From: Planctomycetota bacterium
Lineage (GTDB): Bacteria; Planctomycetota; UBA1135; GCA-002748355
Length of the DNA stretch: 64,000 bases
NCBI GenBank assembly: GCA_020638795.1
Contig: JACKHW010000002.1
Coordinates: 1-64,000, forward strand
Direction: 5' to 3'
Each line of letters opens with the position of its first letter. The first letter of the stretch is position 1. Below, one piece after another: positions 24,238-33,300 of this stretch. The notes under the pieces are model-generated. The model had not been told where the DNA came from. It made no database searches and worked only from the letters and a program-made list of their open reading frames with translations. The position numbers and the translations under genes are program-made.

Positions 24238-27222
24238 ATGTCACCGCTCCTCAGAATCACGACCGCTGGTGCGGTTCTCGCGCTGGTCAGTTCGATCTGC
24301 TCCTCGTTCTGCCAGGCCCAGACTCCGGTCCTCGTCAAAGACGTCAATGCGACGGTCGCTCCCTACGACTCTTCTCCTGCTCCCGGCCGTGGTTCGGCGG
24401 GACCGTGGGAAGAGACCAATCGCTTTCTCAAAGTCGGTAGCTCTTGGCTGTTCATCGCGTTCGACGATGCGAACGGTCAGGAACTCTGGCGCACGGACGG
24501 CACGACTGCCGGCACGGTGCTCGTCAAGGACATCAATCCGGGCACGGCGAGTTCGAGCATTCGCAACCTGACGCCGCTCCTCGGAACGCGTGCGCTCTTC
24601 AGTGCGAACGATGGCACGAGCGGCAGCGAGCTCTGGATCACGGACGGCACGACCGCCGGTACGCAGCTGCTCAAGGACATCCACCCGTCGTCGAGTTCGT
24701 CGCCTTCGTACCTGACCGCGATCGGTGCGCGGATCTTGTTCACCGCCAACGACGGAACGAGCGGTACCGAGTTGTGGGTGACCAATGGAACGGCCGCCGG
24801 GACGACGCTCGTCGCGGACATTCGTGTCGGCGCTTCGAGTTCGAACATCTTCGCGATGGGCAACCTCAACCCCGTGACCGCGATCTTCCAAGCAGACGAC
24901 GGGACGACCGGTCAAGAGCTCTGGCGTTCGGACGGCACTGCGGCGGGGACGATGCTCGTCAAGGACATCAATCCCGGGGCGACGACTTCGCGCCCGACGA
25001 GCTTCTACAGCAACGGTAGCGTCGCGTTCTTCCAGGCCGATGACGGGACATCGGGTGCGGAGCTATGGGTCACCGGCGGCACGGCCGCAACGACCAATCT
25101 GCTCAAGGACATTCAGGTCGGTACGGGCAGTTCGTCGCCCAACTTCGCCTATGCACAGAAGATCGGAAGCGACGTCTTCTTCACGGCGAACGACGGCGTG
25201 AACGGCATCGAACTCTGGAAGACCGACGGAACGGCCGCCGGGACGACGCTCGTCGCGGACATCTATGCGGGTTCGAGCTCTTCGTCGCCGCGCTACTTCA
25301 CGTTGCTCGGTTCCACGATGTTCTTCGCGGCTCGTTCGCTCGACACGCAGAACGAAGAACTCTGGAAGACCGATGGCACGACCGCCGGCACGGTCAACGT
25401 CGCGGAGTTGCGCCCGGGTATCGATGGCAGCTTCCCGTCGGACCTCGTCGCCTTCGGCGGCAAGATCTGGTTCAAGGCGTATCAGAGCTTCGACACGTTC
25501 GGCTACGAGTTGTTCGTCTCCGACGGCACCGCCGCGGGAACGCAGATGTTCAAAGACATCTCGCCGGGGCCCAACGGTAGTAGCCCGCGCTACATGACGA
25601 GCATCGGCTCGAAGATGCTGTTCCAAGCCAATGACGAGATGTCGGTCGGAATCGAGCTCTTCGAGAGCGATGGCACGACTGCGGGCACGAAGTCCATCCT
25701 CGACATTCGTCCTGGAGGTTCGCCCAACAGTTCGTATCCCGCGTATCCCGCCGCATTCGGTGACCTCGTCCTGTTCTCGGCGAACGACGGCGTATCGGGG
25801 ATCGAACTCTGGCGCAGTGATCGGACTGCTGCGGGAACCGTACAGGTCATGGATATCAATCCCGGACCCGCGAGCGGTTCGCCGCGCTACATGACGCGCT
25901 TCAAGAACGCGGTCTATTTCTCTGCCTTCACGATCGCGAACGGTGCCGAACTCTGGAAGAGCGATGGCACGGCGTCGGGCACCGTGCTCGTCAAGGATAT
26001 CAACGCCGGCGTGAACTCGAGTTCGCCGCAGAACTTCACGGTGCATGACGGCAAGCTCTACTTCGCGGCCACGACGGCTGCCGAGGGTCAGGAGCTTTGG
26101 GTCACCGATGGGACTGCAGCGGGCACGCAGCTCGTGAAGGACATCAGTCCTGGGACTCTTGGGTCCAACCCGCTCTATATGGCCTCGTACAACGGCCGAC
26201 TGTATTTCGGGGCGAATGACGGATTCACGTCACCGGGTTCGGGTAGCGAACTCTGGAGTACCGACGGCACTGCCGCCGGAACGACGCTCGTCATGGACAT
26301 CGAGGTCGGTACCGGCTCGTCGAATCCGAACTACCTCTGCGTCTACAAGGGCAAGCTTTGGTTCGGTGCGCGCACGACGGCGAGCGGAACCGAACTCTGG
26401 TCGAGCGACGGAACGACGGCAGGCACGGCGCTCTTCATGGAGATTCGCGCGGGCACGTCTTCGGGTTCGCCCTCGTACATGACCGCCACCGACGGTGGGT
26501 TGTACTTCGCAGCGAACGACGGCACGAATGGCACGGAGCTATGGAAAAGTGACGGCACCGTTGCCGGTACGGTCATGGCGGTCGATCTCAACCCGGGAAG
26601 CGCTTCAGGCTTCGCCCAGATGTTCCCGCGCTATCCGGTTCTAGGAAAGCACGTCGTCTTCTCGGGGAGTGCTCCGGGCACGGGCAGTGAGCCGTTCGTC
26701 AGTGACGGCACCACGCTCGGCACCGTCATGCTCGCCGACCTCAATCCGGGTTCGTCGAGTTCGTCGCCAGGCGATGCCATCGTCAGTGGCGGCGCAGTCT
26801 GGTTCGATGCGACGAGTGCGATGTTCGGCAGCGAGCCGTACGTTTGGTGGACGACGCGTGCGAGCGCGACCGCCTTCGGCGAAAGCTGTGGCCCCGCGTT
26901 CCCGACCCTCGAGTCGCAAGCTCCGGTCGTCGGCACGACGGCGATGATGTCGGGCAAGGGCTTCGGTGCCAATCCAGGCCTCCTCTACATCAGCCCGCCG
27001 ATGCTCGGCTCGAGCATCCTCGGTTGCCCGGACTACGTCGGTATCGGTACGGCGCTCTTCCTCGCACCAGTCGTAGGGGCCACGTACTCCTACCCGCTCT
27101 TCGTGCCGGCAACGCCGAGCCTGGTCGGGATCCGTGTCAATGCACAGGCGTGGTTCTTGACGCTGCCGACGATCCTGCCAGTGCAGACCACGAATGGCGT
27201 CGAACTCGTGATCGGCGTCTGA
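24238..27222 (+). CDS. secreted ELW-repeat protein (16 tandem repeats) with C-terminal tail domain
   Basis: A 994-residue exported protein. After a signal peptide (residues ~1-27, ending CQAQ), residues ~70-860 contain sixteen ~47-residue repeats with a shared core of the form ELWxxDGTxAGTxLVKDI, each preceded by a beta strand like LFxANDGTxG and followed by a Pro/Gly/Ser loop. A degenerate seventeenth repeat ends at SEPYVWW. Such repeats probably build a beta-propeller or solenoid. The last ~120 residues (FGESCGPAFP ... ELVIGV) match the tail type seen on other secreted proteins here, with two cysteines. GGAGG lies ~12 bp before the ATG. Likely a cell-surface protein; ligand unknown. Confidence 0.85.
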   Translation: MSPLLRITTAGAVLALVSSICSSFCQAQTPVLVKDVNATVAPYDSSPAPGRGSAGPWEETNRFLKVGSSWLFIAFDDANGQELWRTDGTTAGTVLVKDINPGTASSSIRNLTPLLGTRALFSANDGTSGSELWITDGTTAGTQLLKDIHPSSSSSPSYLTAIGARILFTANDGTSGTELWVTNGTAAGTTLVADIRVGASSSNIFAMGNLNPVTAIFQADDGTTGQELWRSDGTAAGTMLVKDINPGATTSRPTSFYSNGSVAFFQADDGTSGAELWVTGGTAATTNLLKDIQVGTGSSSPNFAYAQKIGSDVFFTANDGVNGIELWKTDGTAAGTTLVADIYAGSSSSSPRYFTLLGSTMFFAARSLDTQNEELWKTDGTTAGTVNVAELRPGIDGSFPSDLVAFGGKIWFKAYQSFDTFGYELFVSDGTAAGTQMFKDISPGPNGSSPRYMTSIGSKMLFQANDEMSVGIELFESDGTTAGTKSILDIRPGGSPNSSYPAYPAAFGDLVLFSANDGVSGIELWRSDRTAAGTVQVMDINPGPASGSPRYMTRFKNAVYFSAFTIANGAELWKSDGTASGTVLVKDINAGVNSSSPQNFTVHDGKLYFAATTAAEGQELWVTDGTAAGTQLVKDISPGTLGSNPLYMASYNGRLYFGANDGFTSPGSGSELWSTDGTAAGTTLVMDIEVGTGSSNPNYLCVYKGKLWFGARTTASGTELWSSDGTTAGTALFMEIRAGTSSGSPSYMTATDGGLYFAANDGTNGTELWKSDGTVAGTVMAVDLNPGSASGFAQMFPRYPVLGKHVVFSGSAPGTGSEPFVSDGTTLGTVMLADLNPGSSSSSPGDAIVSGGAVWFDATSAMFGSEPYVWWTTRASATAFGESCGPAFPTLESQAPVVGTTAMMSGKGFGANPGLLYISPPMLGSSILGCPDYVGIGTALFLAPVVGATYSYPLFVPATPSLVGIRVNAQAWFLTLPTILPVQTTNGVELVIGV
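24445..26805 (+). repeat. 16 coding tandem repeats (~141 bp each)
   Basis: In-frame units encoding ELW(x)2DGT(x)AGT(x)LVKDI cores. Units differ in sequence, so they diverged by point mutation rather than recent expansion. Most deviations are in the loop after the DI(x)PG motif. Unit 5 has AAT instead of AGT, and unit 10 has DRT instead of DGT. The boundaries are approximate. Confidence 0.8.
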
Positions 27223-27233
27223 GCACCTGAAGA

Positions 27234-27593
27234 TCAGAGTCGCTCGGGATGCTCGACCGTGCGGTCGGTCACGACGTTGCCGGTGTTCCGCGTCGTGATC
27301 GGCTCGAAGAGTAGGATGCTTGCCTCGTGCTCCGCGACCGGGCGGTGCTCGACGCCGCGTGGCACGATCAAGAACTCACCGACAGCGAGTTGCACGCTCC
27401 GGCCTCGGAACTCCATGCGAAACTCGCCATCGATCACGAGGAAGAGCTCGTCCTCATCCTCGTGATGATGCCAGTCGAAGGCCCCCTCGATCTTCGCGAG
27501 CTTGACGTGCTGGCCGTTGAGTTCGCCGACGATCTTGGGCGACCAGTGTTCGTGGATGCGTGCGAGCTTGTCCTCGAGATTGACCTTTTCCAT
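27234..27593 (-). CDS. small cupin-domain protein
   Basis: A 119-residue single-cupin protein. Cupin motif 1 reads DWHHHEDEDELFLVIDGEF (metal ligands His-His-Glu) and motif 2 ends with IVPRGVEHRPVA (fourth ligand His). This sets a metal-binding beta-barrel; the family covers mannose-6-phosphate-isomerase-like and many uncharacterised proteins. The ATG at 27593 starts right before KVNLEDKLARI. It is convergent with the ELW protein gene (11 bp between stops) and divergent from the RNA methyltransferase, 40 bp away. The substrate is unknown. Confidence 0.85.
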   Translation of the reverse strand: MEKVNLEDKLARIHEHWSPKIVGELNGQHVKLAKIEGAFDWHHHEDEDELFLVIDGEFRMEFRGRSVQLAVGEFLIVPRGVEHRPVAEHEASILLFEPITTRNTGNVVTDRTVEHPERL

Positions 27594-27633
27594 GGACGCG
27601 AGAGTAGCGTGCGTCGCTGCTACGATGCGTGCG

Positions 27634-28434
27634 ATGGACATCCAATCGACCAAGAACCCGCTCATCAAACGCATCCGAGCGATTCGTGATGGGGAAGAGA
27701 AGGACCTCGTTTGCATCGAAGGCGTACGCCTCGTCGAAGAAGCGATCGATGCCGGTCTCGACGTCGAGCTGGCGCTGGTCTCTCCGAAGCTCACCCAGAA
27801 AGAGCGCGGCAATCAACTCGTGCATCGACTCACGAAGGTCGGTGCAACGATCAAGGAGTGCAATCACGACGTGTTCGGACAGGCGAGCGGAGTCACGACG
27901 CCCCAAGGTGTGCTCGTCGTGGCGGCGAAGAAGCGTTTTTCTTTTACAGATCTCGTTCGCAGCAAGTCGACTTGCATCGCGGTCGTCGTGGCCGTTCGCG
28001 ATCCGGGCAACGTCGGTGCGATCGTGCGCAGTGCCGAGGCGGCTGGCGCGAGTGGGTTCGTCGCGATCGAAGGGTCGGCGGATCCGTGGAAGGACAAGGC
28101 GCTGCGCGGATCCGCCGGCAGCATCTTCCGCTTGCCGTCGATCGGAGATTTGTCCCAAGACGACTTCCTTCGGCTCGCTCGCGAGCACCAATTGCGTCTG
28201 GTCGCGACGCAGATGCACGGTGGAACACCGCTGTGGGATGCGGATTTCGGCACGTCGCCGATCGCGTTCCTCTTCGGTGCCGAGGGCCCCGGTCTGCCGT
28301 CGCGGCTTGCGGACAGGTGCGATCTTCGCGTCAGCATTCCGATGGTGGCTAGCGTCGAAAGCCTCAACGTGTCCGTCGCAGCCTCACTCGTGCTCTTCGA
28401 GCAGCGTCGGCGGACAGTGGGCGGCGGGCGGTAG
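27634..28434 (+). CDS. TrmH/SpoU-family RNA 2'-O-methyltransferase
   Basis: A ~266-residue SPOUT methyltransferase expected to methylate ribose 2'-OH in rRNA or tRNA. The N-terminal domain begins STKNPLIKRIRAI and contains the substrate-binding IEGVRLVEEAI. The catalytic domain shows the three SpoU motifs: VRDPGNVGAIVRSAEAAG, FLFGAEGPGLP and PMVASVESLNVSVAASLVLFE, with the knot-forming C-terminus intact. ATG at 27634; another in-frame ATG three codons upstream is possible. The exact modified nucleotide cannot be told from the sequence. Confidence 0.9.
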   Translation: MDIQSTKNPLIKRIRAIRDGEEKDLVCIEGVRLVEEAIDAGLDVELALVSPKLTQKERGNQLVHRLTKVGATIKECNHDVFGQASGVTTPQGVLVVAAKKRFSFTDLVRSKSTCIAVVVAVRDPGNVGAIVRSAEAAGASGFVAIEGSADPWKDKALRGSAGSIFRLPSIGDLSQDDFLRLAREHQLRLVATQMHGGTPLWDADFGTSPIAFLFGAEGPGLPSRLADRCDLRVSIPMVASVESLNVSVAASLVLFEQRRRTVGGGR

Positions 28435-28575
28435 CGGCGGCGGTAGGTCGAGCGGCGTTTCGAACGAGTCTTGCACGCGCCGAGCACTATGCCGCCCTCG
28501 CCAGCAGGCGGCATCGCTATGCTCACGCCAATCAGCTGTCCATCGGACCCGCAGATCCGCTCTCACGGAGGCGCC

Positions 28576-29736
28576 ATGCTTCGACTCTCTCTCTTCGCGA
28601 TCGTTCTTGCCTCGTCGGCCACTTCGCAATTCGTCTACGACTTCAACAAGCTCAGCGGCAGTGACCAGCACCCGTACACTGCACTCGACAAGCAAGACGG
28701 GTGGAGCGAGCAGACGTTCAAGGCGAGTAACCGATGCGGTGTGACGGCGACCTTGTCCCACGATGGCACGCAGTCGCTGCGCTTTCAGGAGGTCGGCCCG
28801 GGATATGGCTGTGACGCTTCGCGCATCAACGACGCGAGCTGGAGCTACGCGAAGTTCGTGGGCAGTGAGACTGCGGCGTACTTCCAAGCCGACATGCTCG
28901 TCGGCTACTGGGGTGGGACGTTCGCGTTGGCGCACGATACGAACACCGATGGCACCATCCGTGGCAGCCAGGCCGGCGAACTCGGGGTTCGTTTCAGCCT
29001 CGGTACGCAGGCCAACGTGCAGCTTCGTTTGATCGATGCTACTGGCCAGGTGACGAGCGTGCCCCTCGCGAACGCGGGTGCGGTGAAGGGCGGCGACTGG
29101 CTCCGCGTGCGCGTCCTCATGGACTTTTCCGCTGCATCCGGCGCGGGCCTGGGCTGGGTCGATGTCGAGAATCTCACGACGAAGGCGGCCAATGTCGCGG
29201 TACCGGGGCTTCAAGGCATCCCGTTGGCGCTCGACCAAACAGCCACTGATGCGAAGAACCCGAAACTGTGGGACGCGGTCTGGCTGCACTTCGAAGGCGC
29301 GACGTACGGCCTCGACAACATCCACGTCGGCTCCGATTCGGCGCGGGCGATCGAGTTCGGCAAGGGCTGCGGCTCACCGGCACTCGGGTTGCGCGGCGGC
29401 GCTCGCCCGGTGCTTGCCACGACCGCAAGTGCCGTGACGCTTTCGCTTCCGTCCACTTCCCAGATCGCCGTCCTGATGCTCGGCTTCTCGCGATTCCCGC
29501 AAGGCATCGATCTGACTGCCGCCGGTGCGCCGGGGTGCTTCCTCAACATCAACCCGTCGTTGTCGGTCGCCTTCGTGGTGACGGGCGCGACCGCGTCGCA
29601 CGCTCTACCGATTCCGAGCACGCCGTCTCTCGCGAAGTTCTCGTTGCACCTGCAAACTCTGGCCATCGACTCGAGCGCGAACGCTCTCGGCGTCCTCCTG
29701 TCGAACGGGCTGACCTGGGTGATCGACGTGCGGTGA
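28576..29736 (+). CDS. secreted beta-rich protein with C-terminal tail domain
   Basis: A 386-residue exported protein. A signal peptide (LSLFAIVLASSATSQ) follows a good ribosome binding site (GGAGG). Residues ~17-255 look like a jelly-roll/laminin-G-type domain (YDFNKLSGSD, WLRVRVLMDF, WDAVWLHFEGATYGLDNIHVG), the layout of carbohydrate-binding or LamG-like folds. The last ~130 residues (IEFGKGCGSPALG ... SNGLTWVIDVR) are a clear copy of the tail domain that recurs in this window. Function unknown; surface-attached binding protein is likely. Confidence 0.75.
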   Translation: MLRLSLFAIVLASSATSQFVYDFNKLSGSDQHPYTALDKQDGWSEQTFKASNRCGVTATLSHDGTQSLRFQEVGPGYGCDASRINDASWSYAKFVGSETAAYFQADMLVGYWGGTFALAHDTNTDGTIRGSQAGELGVRFSLGTQANVQLRLIDATGQVTSVPLANAGAVKGGDWLRVRVLMDFSAASGAGLGWVDVENLTTKAANVAVPGLQGIPLALDQTATDAKNPKLWDAVWLHFEGATYGLDNIHVGSDSARAIEFGKGCGSPALGLRGGARPVLATTASAVTLSLPSTSQIAVLMLGFSRFPQGIDLTAAGAPGCFLNINPSLSVAFVVTGATASHALPIPSTPSLAKFSLHLQTLAIDSSANALGVLLSNGLTWVIDVR

Positions 29737-29840
29737 CGGCACGCATCGGAAGCGCGCCCGGGCGCCGACCTCCGGTGGATACCCGTTCTCCGAAGGCATC
29801 AACCTCGTTGCGCCGCCATGCGTCGTGCGCTGAGTCGAGT

Positions 29841-31049
29841 TCAGTGCCCGGAGAGCCGATTGATCCGGTACGTGCACGCTTTGCTCAGCTTGTCTTTCTT
29901 CCGGGCATCGAACGGCAACTCGTCGATGCGTGCAATCCAATCCCCAACTCGGCCGACGAGTTCGTCGAGGGCGTGTTCGATTGCCTTCTGACGCACGCCG
30001 CATGTTTCACCGAGTGCGATGAAGTCCCTGCGGCCGATGTCTTCGCGGTCCTTTCCTTGGAGCCGGAGCGCCATCGTCGTGTCTCCGTACGGATGCGTCG
30101 ACGGAACGTCGTAGGCCGGTGTCGGCATCCAGCTCGATCCGTCGTGGACGATCGAGAAGTTCTTTGCATGCGCATCGCCGTTGCACGTCACGTACGCGAA
30201 CGCGAACTGCCGGATCAACTCGCGGCTCGCGACGATCGGCGCGAGACATCGCTCGGACAAAGCCCTGATGACGTCCTCGGTGGACACTCGGTACTTGTCG
30301 GCCGGGTAGACACCGAGAACCTGGCATGCGTCTTCTTGTGCGAGCTTGCCGGGCACGCCTCGCCTCCAGACTCGATCGAAGCGCTCGACGAGAAGTCCGG
30401 CTTTTCCCTCCCGATCTTGAATCACTTCTGCGTTGGCACACGGGAGTCCGCATGCGCGAGCGGCGGCGAGGAAGAACGCTTCGTTCGCCACGAGATGTGG
30501 ATACGCAGGAGGATCGATCTTGAGGATCCATGATGCGTCGTGATAACGAACGGGCAGTGTCAGCAGGCGCCCCGATACTTTGTCCTGCACCCCCGGTAAA
30601 CCGACGCGATCAGCAGGATTCGTCGAGATGACGGAAGCGAAGAGTTCTTCGAAGCTGCAGTCGTCGAGCGGTTGCTCACCGGCGTCGTCGTCCGAGTCGA
30701 GATCGCACGGCTCGACATCTGCCGGCAGAACCATCACGTCGCCGATCGTGTCCGAACCGACCGCGAGGAGTTGCGTGAGTTCGTCGTCCGCCGAAGATTT
30801 GACGGCTCTCTGGATCGCCGTCAGCCGCCGCCCTTCTGGCAAGAGGCCAGCGAAGAAGGGCAACACCGCGCCGCCACGCGTGTGCATTGGCTGTGGCGTG
30901 AGCGGCAGGCTCGTAGCTACGGGAGGGCCTTCGTATGTGTCGCGATAGCGAAACGTGATGCCGTTTTCTTCCCGAACGAGGACTGCTGCGCGGTGGTCGG
31001 CTTTCCACACGTCGGCGCGGTCGACGTGCTTGAGGTCACGCATGTTCAT
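29841..31049 (-). CDS. hipA: HipA-family serine/threonine kinase toxin
   Basis: A 402-residue kinase of the HipA toxin family, which typically phosphorylates an aminoacyl-tRNA synthetase and slows growth. The N-terminal ~110 residues fit the HipA N-subdomain (FFAGLLPEGRRLTAI). The kinase core shows VGLPGVQDKVSGRLL (substrate/ATP loop), LKIDPPAYPHLVANE (ATP-binding lysine), LLVERFDR, and the catalytic NGDAHAKNFS (D-x-H-x-KN) followed by the Mg-binding AYDV. All key residues are present, so it should be active. Its start overlaps the antitoxin stop (ATGA at 31046-31049), indicating coupled translation after the antitoxin. Confidence 0.9.
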   Translation of the reverse strand: MNMRDLKHVDRADVWKADHRAAVLVREENGITFRYRDTYEGPPVATSLPLTPQPMHTRGGAVLPFFAGLLPEGRRLTAIQRAVKSSADDELTQLLAVGSDTIGDVMVLPADVEPCDLDSDDDAGEQPLDDCSFEELFASVISTNPADRVGLPGVQDKVSGRLLTLPVRYHDASWILKIDPPAYPHLVANEAFFLAAARACGLPCANAEVIQDREGKAGLLVERFDRVWRRGVPGKLAQEDACQVLGVYPADKYRVSTEDVIRALSERCLAPIVASRELIRQFAFAYVTCNGDAHAKNFSIVHDGSSWMPTPAYDVPSTHPYGDTTMALRLQGKDREDIGRRDFIALGETCGVRQKAIEHALDELVGRVGDWIARIDELPFDARKKDKLSKACTYRINRLSGH

Positions 31050-31288
31050 CGTGAGCGGTCCTCTCCGTCGGGTTCTGAATGAAGGCCGGTGTCGGAGACG
31101 ACCCGAAGGCCCAGGCCGAGTACGCGCAAGACGTCGATCAGCTTGTCGAGGCGCACGGTGGCCTTGTCGACTTCCACAGCGTGCACGAAGCGCGTCGAAC
31201 AGCCGGCGAGTTCGGCGAGTTCGGCCTGTTTGAGCCTCAGCCTCTGGCGGCGACTCCGGACCAGGCTTCCAAGTGATCGATCGTGCAT
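31046..31288 (-). CDS. hipB: HipB-like XRE antitoxin
   Basis: An 80-residue helix-turn-helix protein expected to bind HipA, neutralise it and repress the operon. The HTH is visible as RLKQAELAELAGCSTRFVHAVE (an XRE pattern), followed by KATVRLDKLIDVLRVLGLGL. The ATG at 31288 gives the compact antitoxin; an upstream in-frame start would add ~17 residues. The gene precedes hipA with a 4-bp overlap. Candidate operators lie across its start and in the 120 bp upstream. Confidence 0.88.
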   Translation of the reverse strand: MHDRSLGSLVRSRRQRLRLKQAELAELAGCSTRFVHAVEVDKATVRLDKLIDVLRVLGLGLRVVSDTGLHSEPDGEDRSR

Positions 31289-31411
31289 ATGGAAGTAGTT
31301 TCGGTAGCAACTGTCTGTTGTTACCAGTCGAAAATGCACGAACGTGCAGATTTATTCCGTGATTTGCGGAGTCGCCGGTCATCATGGTCCGATTCTGCGC
31401 GATCGTGCATA
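31279..31411. promoter_or_regulatory. three operator-like sites upstream of hipBA
   Basis: TGCACG-AA-CGTGCA (31335-31348) is a perfect 6-bp inverted repeat with a 2-bp spacer. The 11-mer GATCGTGCATA occurs at 31279-31289 (spanning the hipB start codon) and again at 31401-31411, sharing the CGTGCA half-site. Centres are spaced by about 57 and 65 bp. Multiple operators are known for hipBA autoregulation in E. coli, though with a different sequence; the assignment here is by pattern and position. Confidence 0.6.
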
Positions 31412-31459
31412 CTCGGTTGCACGCCCCGCGCCCCCGGGGCGGCGCTGCAACTCAAGGGT

Positions 31460-31829
31460 TCAGAGGCTGCGCTTCGCGAAGTACCAGTCCGCGCTCTCGT
31501 ACCCCTCGCGCACGCGCTTCTCGGCGGCTTCGGTCGTCGCCGGCGGCGGCACGATGACTGGATCGCCCGGCTGCCACGCTTCGGGGGTCGCGACCTTGTG
31601 TTCGTCGGTCGTGCGCAACGCCCGCACGAGCCGCAAGAACTCGTCGATCGAGCGCGAGAAACTCGGTCGTGCACACCGGCGTGAAGTCCGCCGGATGGGA
31701 AAACAGGATCAGCCACTTGCCGCGGTAGTCGGTGAGCTTGCGCGTGCCGTGCGTGGTGACGGCCTCGAAGTCGGGTGCCGGTTCGTTGAGGCGCGGGAGA
31801 GTCGGATGGTCGTCGTGGGAGTCGTGCAT
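31460..31829 (-). pseudogene. 1-Cys (Prx6-type) peroxiredoxin, internal deletion and frameshift
   Basis: From ATG 31829 the frame reads like a complete Prx6 N-terminus (LPRLNEPAPDFEAVTTHG, LILFSHPADFTPVCTTEF) with a normal TGC peroxidatic cysteine. At ~31650-31660 the match jumps to the family C-terminus in another frame (SRSIDEFLRLVRALRTTD, EAWQPGDPVIVPPP, GYESADWYFAKRSL, stop at 31460-31462). About 85-90 residues of the middle are missing compared with the ~210-residue family, and the 370-nt span is not a multiple of three. It is therefore a deletion pseudogene unless the assembly is wrong. It lies just beyond hipBA and is divergent from a beta-helix gene. Confidence 0.85.
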
Positions 31830-32042
31830 CGTTTCTTCTCGTGTTCGTGACGCATGCCGAGAGAGTCGATCGGGGCGATGCGTTTCGAAGGATTTGGCTA
31901 TCGGGGTCATAGCCATGGGGCGGCTCCGGGCACGAGCTTCGTCGAGCATGTTTCCACGACGACTATGGCTACGGACTACGGACTGGCGAATGCGCACTTG
32001 TGCGCACGAGGATCCGGTGCGCCGTCGAGCTACGAGGTGTGC

Positions 32043-33236
32043 ATGCATCTCCCTCGCCACGTCGTTTCCTGCGCCGCAATCGTTTGGATCGGGATGTGCG
32101 CTCCGGTCGTCGCCCAGCGCACGTGGACCGTCGATCCGGGCGGTAACGGTGACTTCAAGACCGTCACCGCTGCCATCGCTGCGGCTGATTCCGGTGATCG
32201 CATCCTCGTCGGACCCGGGACGTATTCCGAGCAGCCGATCATCACGAAGAGTCTCGTGCTCCTCGGTTATCAGGCTTCGATCGAAGGGTTCGTCGTGCGG
32301 GGCATTGCCCGCGACGGACGCGTGTTGCTCAGTGGCTTTCACGTCGTCACCGGCAATCGAATCCTCCTCGAGAACAACACGGGCCATGTCGCCCTCAGCG
32401 GTTGTACGGCGATCAGCTTCCTTTGGGATGCGTTCCGGGTGCCTGCAGTCGATGTGCGCAATTCCATTCACGTCACGATGCACGGGTGCACGTTCTCGGG
32501 CACCGGCATCGTGGTCGGCAACAGCGAGCTCGCGATTGCGCAATCACGGATCAGTGGAGTCGATGGCGCATGGTCGCTGCTCGGCTCGATCCAATCCGAG
32601 CCGGGGCTCCGGGCGACTTCGAGTCACGTCGTGCTCGCGTCCGTCGATGTCACGGGAGGCAGTGCGGCAGGCTTCAAGGTCGAGCAGCCGAGTCCGGCGC
32701 TCGACTGTCGCGCGAGCGTCGTGATCGTCGCTGCGCCATCATCGCTGATCGCTGGCCGCACGAGTTCGTCGCCACTCGTTTTCTTCGCTCCCGCGGTGCA
32801 ATGCGATGCCGCGACGAAACTCTATGCCGACCCGACGGTGCGTGCGGTCGCGTCCGACATCAGCATCCCGGTCGTCCTCGGCACGACGCCGATCTTGCTC
32901 GCGATCCCGTCGACAGCGGGCGTCGTCACGCGGGATGCCAATCGTGAGTTCGTGATCGATACCGTTGTCTACGCGCGCACGGGTTGGGTCTCAGCGCTCT
33001 TGATCGGCTTGCCCGGCCCTCGGCAGCTCATCGATCCGATCGGTGATCTCTGGCTCGACCCGACGAATCCCATTGTGCTCGTGGACGTCGGACCGACGGA
33101 CAACGACGGTCGACGTGCGGTCCGCATGCGCCTGCCCAGCAGCCTTCCCGATGGATCGCTGGTCGGATTGCAGTCACTGTTGTTCGATCAAGCGAACTTG
33201 TGGTTGTCGACGCCGTTGGTCGTCGTTCTGCGCTGA
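32043..33236 (+). CDS. secreted pectinesterase-like beta-helix protein with tail
   Basis: A 397-residue exported protein. After a signal peptide (ends APVVAQ), TWTVDPGGNGDFKTVTAAIA and ILVGPGTYSEQPIITKSLVL match the first coils of pectin-esterase/DUF1565-type right-handed beta helices. The following ~150 residues continue short beta-coil repeats. From ~265 a tail with ILLAIPSTAG, LLIGLPGPRQ and a final LSTPLVVVLR resembles the lineage tail domain. No catalytic aspartate pair of true pectinesterases is evident. Start chosen for the signal peptide; a longer in-frame extension exists upstream. Confidence 0.7.
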   Translation: MHLPRHVVSCAAIVWIGMCAPVVAQRTWTVDPGGNGDFKTVTAAIAAADSGDRILVGPGTYSEQPIITKSLVLLGYQASIEGFVVRGIARDGRVLLSGFHVVTGNRILLENNTGHVALSGCTAISFLWDAFRVPAVDVRNSIHVTMHGCTFSGTGIVVGNSELAIAQSRISGVDGAWSLLGSIQSEPGLRATSSHVVLASVDVTGGSAAGFKVEQPSPALDCRASVVIVAAPSSLIAGRTSSSPLVFFAPAVQCDAATKLYADPTVRAVASDISIPVVLGTTPILLAIPSTAGVVTRDANREFVIDTVVYARTGWVSALLIGLPGPRQLIDPIGDLWLDPTNPIVLVDVGPTDNDGRRAVRMRLPSSLPDGSLVGLQSLLFDQANLWLSTPLVVVLR

Positions 33237-33300
33237 GCCCATCGCCGTCAAGACGAAGATCGCGCGGCACATCGCGAGTTCACGCGCCGCCTGCAGTCCG

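Noticed and set aside
24445..26805. The regular repeats could suggest a CRISPR or DNA satellite.
   Set aside because: They are in frame, ~141 bp long, diverged at the DNA level and conserved at protein level; they are coding repeats.
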